Source: Perkinsus olseni (taxonomy: Eukaryota > Perkinsozoa > Perkinsida). From it: DNA of 33,593 nucleotides. Each line of letters begins with the position of its first letter. Positions within the stretch are counted from its first letter, which is position 1. Below are positions 1-8,886 of this stretch, in pieces. The DNA is taken from contig JABANN010000386.1 of the NCBI GenBank assembly GCA_013115125.1, positions 1 through 33,593 on the forward strand, read 5' to 3'. The translations under genes were made by a program, and so were the position numbers. Under the pieces are notes generated by a model that was not told the origin of the DNA, did no database searches, and saw only the letters and a list, made by a program, of their open reading frames with translations.

Positions 1-185
1 CAGCTAATGTAAAATGCTGAAGAATCACAAGGTAACAAGTTGGTACCATACTAAGTCCGCGTACAGCAACACTTCGGCAGTGTCGTCGTTTGATTGGCGA
101 TTAGTTCTCCTCTTTCCTACTTGAGTTCCCAATTCCACTACAACACTCCGCTTCAGTCTGGGCAGATTAGATTATCTTTCCTGAA

Positions 186-1493
186 ATGCACTACCGCTTC
201 TCTCCGCACCATCTATCAAAGGCGACGCTTGTCTTCCATCTACTAGCAGTAGTCATAGCTCTGCCCCAGTCCGCTGTTGTGATCATAGAAAATTCTGCTA
301 GCCATCAAGTCCGCATAGAAGATGCCTTTCGTCGCCATCGCGACGGCGTCGGACTAGACAGATTCCCACGGGAAAAATTGAGGCGATTATCTGAATGCTT
401 TGAAGGGACGAGGAAATCAGCCGTGGTACAGTCCTTGGACAACATTGGCATGCAAATTGTCCACACCGGAGTTCCGGGCTGCCCTGCCTCTTACAGAGAC
501 ATCTGCAAGTTCGTCGAATCAGTGGCAAGTCGGGCGAACTACAGTCAATTTGCGTGCACTGAGGGATCGCGGAATTGTTTGGCACCGATGAGCGGAAGAC
601 GCTTGTGGTTTTCAAGGAGTGGTGCTTCGACCAGGGAGTTCGGGCCAGCGCGCCAGAGTAGCCTAGACTACCCTCCCAACGATCCGCTGTTTTCGAGCCA
701 GCAAACGCTTTTCGAAGCTCTTCGCGTTGAAGACACTTGGCGGGCGATCAAAAGTTCTGGTCTTCAGCGAAAGGCTGTTGTATTGACACTAATTGATACT
801 GGTGTAACACCTGGGCATCCTGAGCTCGAGGGACGGCTATTGAAAGAACGAGAGGCTGAGACCTACACTAAAAGGTCGAACGCCTGGGGCACTGGCCACG
901 GTACGATGATGGCCGGTATCATCGCCTCTAACACCAACAACATGGTCGGGCTAGCTGGCATTGCTGACAAAGTGAAGATTCGGTCAATCAGAATGAAGCC
1001 ATGTGGGTTGGGAGACGTCTCCATCACTCAATCCCTGTTTGCCTTCGAGAAGGCTCTCGAGATGAAAGAAACGAGCGTTGTGGTATATGCGTACGGCAAT
1101 CGCTTCACACCCGCAACGGCCCTCATTTTCGACCAGTTGCTCAAGAAAGTGACAAAGAAGGGGATTCTGGTCCTAGTGTCCTCTTCGAACTCTGACCGTG
1201 TTGATAGCAGAGAGGAGGTTCTCGTCCCCTGCTCTCTAGCTAATGGTATCCCAGGGGTCCTCTGCGTCACGGCGACGCAAGCGGAAGAATCGCTGGTCCT
1301 GGCAAGAAGGGTAGCGAAACTCGCCAGTCTTGGGGTGCCTGGGACTGAAGTAATGAGCTTGACACCGGAGCGCGACGGCGATGAATGGCTTTACGGTATG
1401 TTCCGAGGCTCGTCTGGCGCCACAGCAGCGGCTGCTGGAATAGTGGCGCTGATGAAGCCTTCAAGCCGGAGGAAGTCGAGAGGATGCTGTTGA
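186..1493 (+). CDS. Secreted subtilisin-like serine protease (S8 family)
   Basis: Subtilases are secreted or vacuolar endopeptidases using an Asp-His-Ser triad. The 435-residue frame starts with a hydrophobic stretch (about residues 13-30) that fits a signal peptide, followed by a Cys-containing prodomain-like region. All catalytic blocks are visible: Asp204 in LIDTGV, His238 in GTGHGTMMAG, the oxyanion Asn335 in VSSSNS and Ser410 in GSSGATAAAAG. The Ser block normally reads GTSMA-P; here Met and Pro are replaced. The ATG at 186 is the first in frame and gives the signal peptide. The frame ends in a basic tail unlike the family, while the expected C-terminal helix continues in another frame (next entry), so the gene is either truncated, spliced in an unseen way or decaying. 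Perkinsus-type protists carry many such proteases. Family call firm, activity uncertain. Confidence 0.85.
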   Translation: MHYRFSPHHLSKATLVFHLLAVVIALPQSAVVIIENSASHQVRIEDAFRRHRDGVGLDRFPREKLRRLSECFEGTRKSAVVQSLDNIGMQIVHTGVPGCPASYRDICKFVESVASRANYSQFACTEGSRNCLAPMSGRRLWFSRSGASTREFGPARQSSLDYPPNDPLFSSQQTLFEALRVEDTWRAIKSSGLQRKAVVLTLIDTGVTPGHPELEGRLLKEREAETYTKRSNAWGTGHGTMMAGIIASNTNNMVGLAGIADKVKIRSIRMKPCGLGDVSITQSLFAFEKALEMKETSVVVYAYGNRFTPATALIFDQLLKKVTKKGILVLVSSSNSDRVDSREEVLVPCSLANGIPGVLCVTATQAEESLVLARRVAKLASLGVPGTEVMSLTPERDGDEWLYGMFRGSSGATAAAAGIVALMKPSSRRKSRGCC

Positions 1494-1618
1494 ACGCTAC
1501 TGAGGGCCGAGTCAAAACGGAAGGTGGGGACTAGATGACATACGGCGTTCTTCGACCTGATCTGGCCGTCGACCAAGCGATAGCTGAGGCGAGGTTATCC
1601 TCTCAACGACGGTCTTGA
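1457..1618 (+). pseudogene. Out-of-frame C-terminal remainder of the subtilase domain
   Basis: Read two bases later than the protease frame, this stretch gives FKPEEVERMLLNATEG, the helix that usually follows the catalytic Ser region of subtilases. After an in-frame TAG at 1532-1534 it gives YGVLRPDLAVDQAIAEA, the usual last helix (a GxGxxD..xA type ending). Both pieces are in one frame with each other and out of frame with the upstream ORF. So the locus carries one frame displacement near 1455 and one internal stop relative to the family. Explanations are gene decay, a sequencing error, or a very short unrecognised intron. Confidence 0.55.
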
Positions 1619-2413
1619 TGTATCCGAGGCCAGCTGGCACATTGTAGATTCTTCACTGCTCACTGATGGTTCCACGCACGTATGCGAGTCTTTTCCTGAA
1701 TTCTGGAGCTTGGCCCGCACTGCGTGAAGCGAAAAACGCGATAATGCGAGAAGTTTTTTTCACCATTATATTTGTATCGCGGGTGAAACTGCACTTACCA
1801 TCGCTCTACCATTTACCTTGTTCTGTATGTACGAAGCGCCGGTTGTGCCAAGTTGTCATGTGACTGAAAGCTCTTGCGCTTCGCTATGACTGAGTTGAAG
1901 ATTCAATCGCATAGTCTATAGGCTATCAATAATACTAGAAGGACGAGGAAGAGCGTCACCTCGTCTATCCATCGATCGTCCCGGGCACCGATTCAAGTGG
2001 TTAATCCCAACTTGAAGGTAAATCTACTACCCGCGCGACAAAATATGCAGTGGCTGTGTCCCACTGTGATGAACGCACTAGATCAACGCAAGTTTTGCGT
2101 CCAGGAAAAAAACTTCGTAATGGCTACCGAGCTGAGTTAACTCGGAGAATGGCTGATCGTACGAACGATAGCAATTTTCAGCAGTTTTTTGTCGCTATTG
2201 AGAGCAATGTTGTCTGAACGAGCCAGTTCAAATGGCATTGATGGGAGGACCTCATGTTGAGCTGCCCTAGTAGGGCAGGCTGTAGTACAGGCTGTAGGCT
2301 GCGAGGACCTCTTTGAAGATACAGAACTTAGCTTTGTGAGCTAAGGGCATGGGCTAACGACGACGAGGCAGCCCGTCAGAGAATGGAGCAAAAAGAAATG
2401 ATGGCCAGATGCC
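1619..2413. other. Intergenic stretch without a recognised gene
   Basis: No convincing coding signal on either strand. It holds an odd palindrome at 2262-2278 (ctgcccta, one g, tagggcag), followed directly by a smaller one of the same type (ctgta-g-tacag, about 2281-2292). Confidence 0.5.
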
Positions 2414-2833
2414 TCACCATCGCCCGACCTCAGATAGAAGTACACGCTTATTCTGGATCTCGACATAGGTCTCATTCTTGGACTGGAAATCGATGTATGT
2501 GAGATCCTTGGGGCCAAGCGTAATGTTGCAATTCTGATGTACTTCATCTCTGAGCTCATAGTATGCCTCCATATCTGATTGAGCGATCCTGAACCTGGAA
2601 GGGTACGGCCACAAGCCGCTATGGTAGACCATGACGAAATCCGCATGAATCGACTTCGCGTGGAGAGGAGCTGAGGCCAAGCCGCATTCAAAAGTGATGG
2701 TGGCATGTTGCCAACCGACCGAAGTGTATTCGATCTCGACGTCTGGCAAGGAATAGAGGTAGTCGATGATGTGGCCACCCACCGAGGCGACCCGAAGGAG
2801 AATCGAGAGCGGCCATGCGGGAGCGACGGTCAT
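2414..2833 (-). CDS. Hypothetical small protein, possibly secreted
   Basis: A 139-residue frame with balanced composition. A mildly hydrophobic N-terminus (WPLSILLRVASVGG, residues 7-20) could be a weak signal or anchor segment. The rest has several aromatic residues and two Cys, with segments such as SLPDVEIEYTSVGWQHATI that look like beta-strands. I do not recognise the family. Upstream on the same strand (2834-3230) other frames contain plausible coding stretches (for example INEIHFRFILLSRDDKLAR and YRNLAISLEGRDETLK), so this may be the last exon of a longer spliced gene. Chosen over overlapping frames because its composition is the most protein-like. Confidence 0.35.
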   Translation of the reverse strand: MTVAPAWPLSILLRVASVGGHIIDYLYSLPDVEIEYTSVGWQHATITFECGLASAPLHAKSIHADFVMVYHSGLWPYPSRFRIAQSDMEAYYELRDEVHQNCNITLGPKDLTYIDFQSKNETYVEIQNKRVLLSEVGRW

Positions 2834-3555
2834 ACGTTCGAGGAAGAGAGAGAGATGAGAAAAAGTATCCTGTGGCGAGGCAAGACAGCGTGTCTGGCAC
2901 CACGCAGATCAAGTTTCGCTGCGTACCACGCAGTGCGTGGTAAAGATACTTTCCCGGGGTTGTGCCATGGAGACTTCAGTGTCTCGTCCCTTCCTTCGAG
3001 TGATATGGCGAGATTCCGGTATCCGCAGCTAATCAGAGCACGCGGGCACATAGCCAAGCTCGGGCGAGCTTATCGTCGCGACTCAGTAGAATGAACCGGA
3101 AGTGGATCTCGTTGATATCGGCAGGAAATGCAGACGTTACAGAGCCTGTATCAACGATTCTCCTTAGCGCTCCCTGACTACTCCACAACGACGGAGTAGT
3201 CGATAAATGGCGAGCTATATCTGTCAGCAATATAGTTGGTCGCGCGTGCGTGCTGCTAAACGGCCCGCTTCCCGCCGCCGCCGCGCTGATTTCTATCCGT
3301 TAGTGCACAAAGGCTGCGGGTCCGCCCGCTCTCGAATTGCGGAACTTCTCAGGATTGAGTTCATGGGAACACTGCTTACTTACTACCAGTATCTCGCTTC
3401 ATTCTAAGCCTCGCACTCGCGTGCGTTCTAGGCTAGAGCTTACGCTGGGCTAGAAGCTATTTATAGAAGCTCATTATCTGCCAACACCCCTCGAGCCCAA
3501 TTGCATCACTCTTCGAGCCCTTTCCCGAGTAGCCACACAGTGTGCCTGTAACCCG
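2834..3555. other. Intergenic or exon-bearing stretch, unresolved
   Basis: The left part may contain minus-strand exons upstream of the 2414-2833 frame, but no complete splice model was found. It also holds an inverted repeat at about 3174-3200 (gactactcc / ggagtagtc, 8-base spacer). No gene is supported. Confidence 0.3.
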
Positions 3556-3795
3556 AACAGCATGCACTACACCTTTTAAATGCCTATTTCGGGGTCAGTA
3601 AGATCAATTTCGCAGGCCGAGCGAACACCCGCGCCAAGATAAGCCTTAGTAAAATCAATTTCGCAAGCGCGCGCGATAGTACAATCAATTTCAAGTGCGC
3701 GCTATAGTACAATCAATTTCGCCGGCATCCTCGAAGTAAGTCCAATTTCGACGAAATGCGGAAATCAATTTCGCCGGTAGTACATTCAATTTCGC
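3556..3795 (+). repeat. Left terminal inverted repeat, iterated TCAATTTCGC
   Basis: Contains at least five copies of a (T)CAATTTCG(C) core plus one variant CCAATTTCG. A 28 bp duplicated unit makes it longer than the right arm. Confidence 0.85.
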
Positions 3796-3812
3796 CAGAG
3801 TAACGGATTACG

Positions 3813-4424
3813 ATGTCTTGGTGCAGGCTGCTCGTTTTGCCTATTATCATGCCGAACCCAGGTCACAACTCCGATGATGAGAGCTACCATGGCTCTAGTG
3901 GCGAAAGTCATTATGGCTCCAGCGATGAGAGCCTCCGTAGCTCAGCCGCGGGAGATGGTCCAAACCCACCTCGTCGACAGCCACGGGGGAAATACAAGCA
4001 CGATGCATCGGTTCGTGCGCGTATTGTGAGGGCGGCCCTGGGAGGCCGCCCTCACAAGGCCGCCTTTGTGGAGGCCACAAGGAATTCTGTTTCACACTTG
4101 CATGATACTGCAGTCATACCATGGCTCGTTGTCAACCGCTGGTGGCAACCACAAGTCACCAGATGCATGCTAGGAGTTTCTTCTGATATAGTACGGCGCG
4201 TTGTATTCCCGAGATCGAACATCTGCCCTTTAGCGAAATTGAATGTACTACCGGCGAAATTGATTTCCGCATTTCGTCGAAATTGGACTTACTTCGAGGA
4301 TGCCGGCGAAATTGATTGTACTATCGCGCGCGCTTGCGAAATTGATTTTACTAAGGCTTATCTTGGCGCGGGTGTTCGCTCGGCCTGCGAAATTGATCTT
4401 ACTGACCCCGAAATAGGCATTTAA
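3813..4424 (+). pseudogene. Transposase N-terminal fragment inside the element
   Basis: The frame starts just inside the left arm. It encodes a Ser/Asp-rich acidic segment (about residues 13-48) with GYHGSS-like repeats, then a basic stretch RGKYKHDASVRARIVRAA that resembles the N-terminal helix-turn-helix of Tc1/mariner or similar DDE transposases. After about residue 90 the similarity ends, and from about residue 140 the frame only reads through the right inverted repeat. No DDE catalytic core is present, so the element is non-autonomous. The transposase superfamily is a guess from one motif. Confidence 0.5.
4024..4057. repeat. 14 bp-arm hairpin within the transposase fragment
   Basis: Perfect arms (ttgtgagggcggcc and its complement) around the 6-base spacer ctggga. 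It falls inside the helix-turn-helix coding part and may be a later insertion. Confidence 0.7.
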
Positions 4425-4444
4425 AAGGTGTAGTGCATGCTGTT
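4233..4444 (-). repeat. Right terminal inverted repeat
   Basis: Reverse complement of the left arm, apparently identical apart from lacking the 28 bp duplicated unit. It supplies the 3' part of the 3813-4424 ORF, so that part of the ORF is not a conserved protein. Confidence 0.85.
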
Positions 4445-4985
4445 GAGCTGCTGTGCGCATGCGTGCAAGTCTACGGAGACACCGGCCCAGACACGGGGAT
4501 CTTCTTCCCTCTTGTATTAAACGCCTGTCCACAATGAGCCAGTAAATGCAATAACCAGGTAGATAACGAAGAGCTTAGTCTCGATAGCTGGCTGGCAGTC
4601 TAATGGCAGATCTAATGGCACGTCGCCATTGACGACACGAAAACGGAATTTTGTCCCTGCTTCGGTTGCTGAGAGTTGAAGGTCCTAGGGACCAGAGCCG
4701 GAGTATTGTGGCGGCCTTCCGGTCGATAGTAGGGGAAAGCTGCTTTGAGGCCGAAGATATGACCTCGAGCGCGTTCCGTCTGCGCGCCTGCTTCTTGAAA
4801 GCGGCCCCTTGCACGGTTCAACTAGTGGTATCGCCAAGTGCTCATCTCAGGGTCGTGGATATCGTAATGAGACGGGATAGTGAGCATGGTTTAGCGGAGC
4901 GATGCGAAGTTTCTCGTCATGAACGTTCCCTTTTCATGTTGTTGTTTCTCCCACACTATTCAATACAACCTGCCGGCGAGACGTC
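4445..4985. other. Region without a supported gene
   Basis: An open stretch near 4690-4830 (plus strand) reads plausibly (VAAFRSIVGESCFEAEDM) and could be an upstream exon of the coiled-coil gene, but no start codon or splice link is convincing. Confidence 0.3.
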
Positions 4986-5099
4986 TGAAAGGTGACTTAG
5001 TGCCGAAAGAAAAGGTGGATGAGTTGAAGGAACAAGCAGAGCGAGCCTTCCAGGAGCTGCGAGAACAGGCCGACGAAGATATACGCCATCTCCAGTCGG

Positions 5100-5133
<34 letters not shown>

Positions 5134-7868
5134 GCTGCTGTGGAGCCCCGTCCAAGAGGATAGGACTGTTGTAGGAATTCCGGCGGCAAATGGCGGAAAA
5201 GGCGGCGGAGATTGAGGCATTGAAGGAAGAGCTGAAGGCACTGCGTGAAGGGAACGAGAATTTGGGCGCATCTCCTGTAATGGCCGCGCCCTACTGAGTT
5301 TGATAGAGATAATGGGTGCGCTTAGGATGGACAGGAGGCGGTTTTGGAGGAGATGGTGCGGCTGCAGGAGCAACTGACTGAGGCGGAGCGGCGGTCAGCT
5401 GAGCTCGGGAAGCAGGTGAGGAGTGGTATGGCCTTTTGAGGAAGTGGTGTGGCCAGTTGTGCCCCGTGTCCCTGCTCACTCAGCACACAAGCTGACTGCC
5501 GCCATATCTTAACCTAGCTAATCCCAATGATGTGACGCTGTCTATTCGTGAATCTTCAAGCGCTGGGGCTCCCAAAGACTGATGGCAGCGTGTTAGGTGG
5601 TCGCCCTGCAGAACACAGTCGATGCAGAGCGGCAGCAGGCTGCCGAGGATAGACGTCGTTTCGAGGAGAGCATGCGTGCCAGTGAGGAGACCAACAGACG
5701 GCTGAATGATGAGCTTGAACGACACAAGGAGGTACTCGCGTAATACGACTGGGTGGTGCGAAGAGGTCGTGAGTGTTTTGAAGGGACGTAGGCAACTGGA
5801 GGAGGCAGCGGATCATAGGTCGAACCTTGCAGTTGACAGAATGCGGGAAGATATGCAGGAAAAGGACAGGACGATCAAAGTAGTCTCCGCTGCCATCTCC
5901 TTTCCCCCTACTCGAGCCTCGATGAAGGCGCTTGAAGCGGCGCTGTCGAGTTCAAGAGGCGACCTGAGGCAACTGGAGTCCCGTGTGGGGAATCTGATGA
6001 ATCTAGTGAAAGAAGAGCGGGAGGGGGCGGAGCGGAAGGCTGCTGAAGTAGTCCTCGTATGATACTGCGTATGAGCTGAGAATTCTCTATGGTACGCTCA
6101 TTTCCGTTTTCTCCGTTCGTATTGGATACTATATCACAAAATCGATGGCCCGGGGCTACTGAAGGACATCGAGATAGGATGATTTCGAAATATCTCCGGG
6201 TGTTCAATAGACTGCTGCCTCTCCTGAGTTCCAAGGACGCTCCTAGAATCGCCTTTTGCACCGTGAAGTCAATCGTGGGAGCGCTCCTGATAGTCAGGAG
6301 AGGCCTGTTGAACACCCCTTCTGTGGCATTGCTTCTGTTCAAAATGATCGTCACGGTCGCGGCTTCGGGTAGTTGCTCGCGTGCACCTCGCTGGAGTCGC
6401 TGCTCGACGTAAAATTCCTTTCAGAAGTTCAGCACGGAAATTCGTAAAGTACGACGCAACTCGGAGAACACGGTGGCCGTGCTGCGGTCGAAGATACAGA
6501 AAATGGAAGCTGTTCATGCGGAAGCGGTCGAATCTTACGAAGGCCAAGTTGCGGCACTCAAAGCGGAGAGCTCGAAAATGCGAGCCAGGTAGTTTCTTTT
6601 GGGATCGAAAATTCCGGAGGGGAAGCAAAAAATTTTGCACTGTAGAAATCAGTAACAGCGTGATTCCTGCTGGAAACTATCGTCTGTAGAATCGCGGGAT
6701 AATTTTGGTAAAATATCGTGAGCATGGCCTTGGACAGCTTTGATAATGCAAGCAGTGCTGGTGGCGGTTCATCCGTGGGGATGTGCCATTGGCAGGCTGA
6801 ATAAAGTCAAGACTTCTACTGAGGCGAAAGAAGGGCAGTTCAACCATCTCGTCGACCAACTGGAGGTTCAGAAGGCAAGGGCGGTTGAAGCTCGGGAGGA
6901 GTTCTTAGAGGAACGACGGCGAAATAAGGAGCTAAACAGGAGGCTGGTGGGGGGGGGCTTCAAGGCGACTGCTCGTCCTGATGGGTTAATTTGTCGGAAG
7001 CAGGGATTTGTCGTACTTATCAGCGTGGTTCGCATGCAGTGGCATCTCGAAATTTAGAAATAATCTTCGCTTCGCTCCGCCGCTAAGAGGCTGATAATTG
7101 GAGCAGTGGAATCTATGTTATGATAGTCGCTGAATGGTGAATTGGAAATCACAATTTAGAATCACTTAAAGAGTCATGATCCCTGAATGATGAATTATTA
7201 ACCCGAGCTCTATTACGAGATAGATGAAAAGGGGGCGATGAGGAATCTTAGGTCCACTCGTGCTCTATCCAGAATTTGGTCCGAGTACCGCTTGAATTTC
7301 CCTCTGAATTGGGCGCACTAGTCCCCTGTCACATGAGTAATCGTCAGGCTGCGATGGAGCAAGAGGCGAGTCGGAGGTTCGCCACGGCAGAATTGGGTTC
7401 GAAGGCTTTGGAGCAGCGACTGCGGCAGTTGGGAGAGAGACGAGCGTCTTTGGCCAGTGCAGAGATCCTGGCGGAGGAGGTCGAAGATCTCAGGTTGAAG
7501 TATGTCATTGGCACGTGAACCAGCATCGCACCGCGAATCCTCGTGGTTAAGGACTTGATAATCTGATGGCTTGTAATGGGCACGAATCAAGCTTAGACTC
7601 TTCAGCTCGTCGCTTTTCTGCTGTTTTTCGGGCTTCTCGTCTTCCGTGTATTTTTCCCTCTTCCCTTCGTGCCAGAGTTGCTCGACTCACGACGGCCTTG
7701 ACCACAACCCGAGACGAACTAGAGAGGGAGCGTCGAGGCTCAGCGGAGGTCGTTGACAGCTTACAGAAGCGACTGAGTATCTTCTTGCGTGCAAAAGCCG
7801 AGAGTGAACCTCAAGTAAAGTGCAAGATACGTTTCGCGGACGAATCCAGCTCCCCTCTCTCTACTTAG
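4986..7868 (+). CDS. Coiled-coil protein, ten exons
   Basis: A long heptad-rich, Glu/Arg/Leu-rich protein. Exons I can join: ~4986-5098, 5175-5276, 5335-5415, 5597-5731, 5784-5879, 5928-6047, 6425-6588, 6796-6946, 7348-7499 and 7676-7868. All introns are GT-AG and the frame is kept across each junction. Introns between the first six exons and into the seventh are phase 0; the later ones are phase 2. Typical segments are VDELKEQAERAFQELREQ, EAEIEALKEEL-like runs and QLEVQKARAVEAREEF. Together they give roughly 390 residues of nearly continuous coiled coil. The stop used here is at 7866-7868; a donor at 7815 (GTAAAG) offers an alternative with more exons downstream. The 5' end is not determined. 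Role unknown: such proteins are often cytoskeletal, centrosomal or basal-body scaffolds, which is only an inference. One intron contains a MITE (6198-6317). Confidence 0.7.
5101..5133 (+). repeat. (ACT)n microsatellite in an intron
   Basis: Eleven ACT triplets directly after the exon 1 donor of the coiled-coil gene, followed by GCTGCTG. If translated it would be a poly-Leu run, but the flanking splice sites place it in the intron. Confidence 0.9.
6198..6317 (+). mobile_element. Short MITE with GGGTGTTCAA ends
   Basis: Ends are inverted copies: GGGTGTTCAA then a CCTCTCCTGA block on the left, and the same sequence in reverse on the right, extending some 45 bp inward with several differences. 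A related copy lies at 16305-16631. No clear target duplication. It sits wholly inside an intron of the coiled-coil gene. Confidence 0.6.
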
Positions 7869-7905
7869 TAACCTAATTCTGCAACTCGGAAACGATTTTG
7901 AAATT

Positions 7906-7966
7906 GATTTTTACACGTAAAATGATACGGTTCCAAAATCAATTCTGAGCTTTAGAGTTACTCTAA
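7906..7966 (+). repeat. Dispersed repeat, copy 1 (GATTTTTACAC family)
   Basis: Shares GATTTTTACAC, ATGAT-CG, TTCCA-AATC and ATTCTG blocks in the same order with 13216-13270. Its right end forms an odd palindrome (ctttagagt-t-actctaaag, 7950-7968) and abuts the hAT-type MITE. Confidence 0.55.
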
Positions 7967-8217
7967 AGTTTGGCAACCGTACTGGTATCGAGGAAAGTAC
8001 GGTACGCAGTACGTTTCAAACTGACCACCTAGTACGGGTACGGAGGACTAGTACGTATTAAATATATTAACTAACGCATGCGTGTATTAAATTACGCCGT
8101 ACTTTAAGTACGGCGTACTAGTACGGTACTTGGGAACCCGCGCGACGGGTAGTACGGTTAGTACGGAGCCGTACTCGTACCCATACCGTACTAGACCATA
8201 CCCGTACTGTCGCCCAC
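7965..8217 (+). mobile_element. hAT-type MITE, copy 1 (GTACGG-rich)
   Basis: Closely similar to 10969-11164: same start block TTGGCAACCGTACTGG, same internal AGTACGGTTAGTACGGAG and same end CCGTACTGTCGCC. It carries about 60 bp absent from copy 2, including a 12 bp-arm odd palindrome (8093-8117). The 8-mer gttactct occurs at both edges (7957-7964 and 8218-8225), which fits an 8 bp target duplication. The left copy overlaps a palindrome, so this is less certain than for copy 2. Confidence 0.75.
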
Positions 8218-8886
8218 GTTACTCTGCTGATCGGCTCCCCTGTCTCCTTTCAGGCAAGCACCGTCAGCCTGCCGTCCAAGTGGGAGCCGCAGCCGCCATC
8301 GGCTAGGATGGGTGTTTCGACGAGAGGCTCTTTAAGCATGCCTGTTGATGATCAGCTAATTAGCCCTACTATAAAATAGAAGTCTCTTATTGAGCATTTT
8401 CCGAGTTTTCAAGTAACACTGTCGTGGTCTGGTCCGATCGCTTGGAGTGGTATCATTCACAGCGCTCAATAGCTCATCGTCCACGCCGCAGAAATTTCTG
8501 TCTGGTCACTGGTCACTAATGCTTGAGGGTGATCAGAGCGTTGAGGCTGTTGATAACCTTTCTGATGAGGGCGTGGCAACGGTCGACTACGGTTTGGACA
8601 GCCAGGCTTCTTCGGTGGGACTCGAACCTCGTCCTTTTGCACTCTTGCCGATCTGGTCTACATAGATAGATGAACAAACAATAGTAAAACAATACGGGAT
8701 AAGATATGAAAATGATGTGCTGTTCGATACGATATTATATTGACTTGACTCAAGTAATACTCGAGAACGCCTTGACTCGAGTAATAGTAGCATCTTAATA
8801 TTAGCATTGCTAATACTGAGATGCTAACATTACTCAAGTCACTTGAGTGCTATTAGCATCTTCCGCTGTATTAATATCATCCTCAT
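8218..8886. other. Intergenic region upstream of the OB-fold exons
   Basis: No supported gene. It contains a tRNA B-box-like sequence on the minus strand (about 8617-8630) and, near its right end, a cluster of hairpins. Probably holds the promoter or trans-splice site of the gene starting at 8887, but I cannot point to one. Confidence 0.4.
8799..8861. repeat. Two tandem odd palindromes just upstream of an ATG
   Basis: At 8799-8815: tattagca, one t, tgctaata. At 8819-8861: 21 bp arms with three mismatches around a single c, whose inner 8 bp (actcaagt / acttgagt) are perfect. They lie 26 bp before the ATG at 8887. Related half-sites (cttgactcaag, ctcgagtaatag) occur just to the left. Confidence 0.8.

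Larger units (their letters stand above)
3556..4444 (+). mobile_element. DNA transposon relic with long iterated inverted repeats
   Basis: An 889 bp element bounded by near-identical inverted repeats: left arm 3556-3795 (240 bp), right arm 4233-4444 (212 bp). Both arms start AACAGCATGCACTACACC on their outer side. The arms differ almost only by a 28 bp tandem duplication in the left arm containing TAGTACAATCAATTTC. Each arm contains several copies of TCAATTTCGC about 25-40 bp apart, which look like repeated transposase-binding sites. The interior holds a fragment of a helix-turn-helix ORF. I could not see a target-site duplication, so the family is not assigned. The high arm identity suggests recent activity or gene conversion. 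Confidence 0.85.

Noticed and set aside
2341-2778. 145-codon minus-strand frame overlapping 2414-2833
   Set aside because: Ser/Arg/Met-rich composition typical of a shadow frame; the overlapping 139-residue frame is more protein-like.
4248-4532. 94-codon minus-strand frame
   Set aside because: Runs through the right inverted repeat of the transposon, whose iterated motif gives NFA-like repeats without coding meaning.
5099-5174. Reading the ACT repeat as a poly-Leu part of the coiled-coil protein
   Set aside because: The frame continues into a non-coiled-coil sequence and the exon pair joins cleanly across GT (5099) and AG (5174).
4956-5373. Minus-strand frames with poly-Val or poly-Ser over the ACT repeat
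   Set aside because: Simple-sequence artefact opposite the coiled-coil exons.
8595-8665. Possible tRNA gene on the minus strand (GGTTCGAGTCCCAC B box)
   Set aside because: No A box at the right distance and no pairing acceptor or anticodon stems. Kept only as a B-box-like word.
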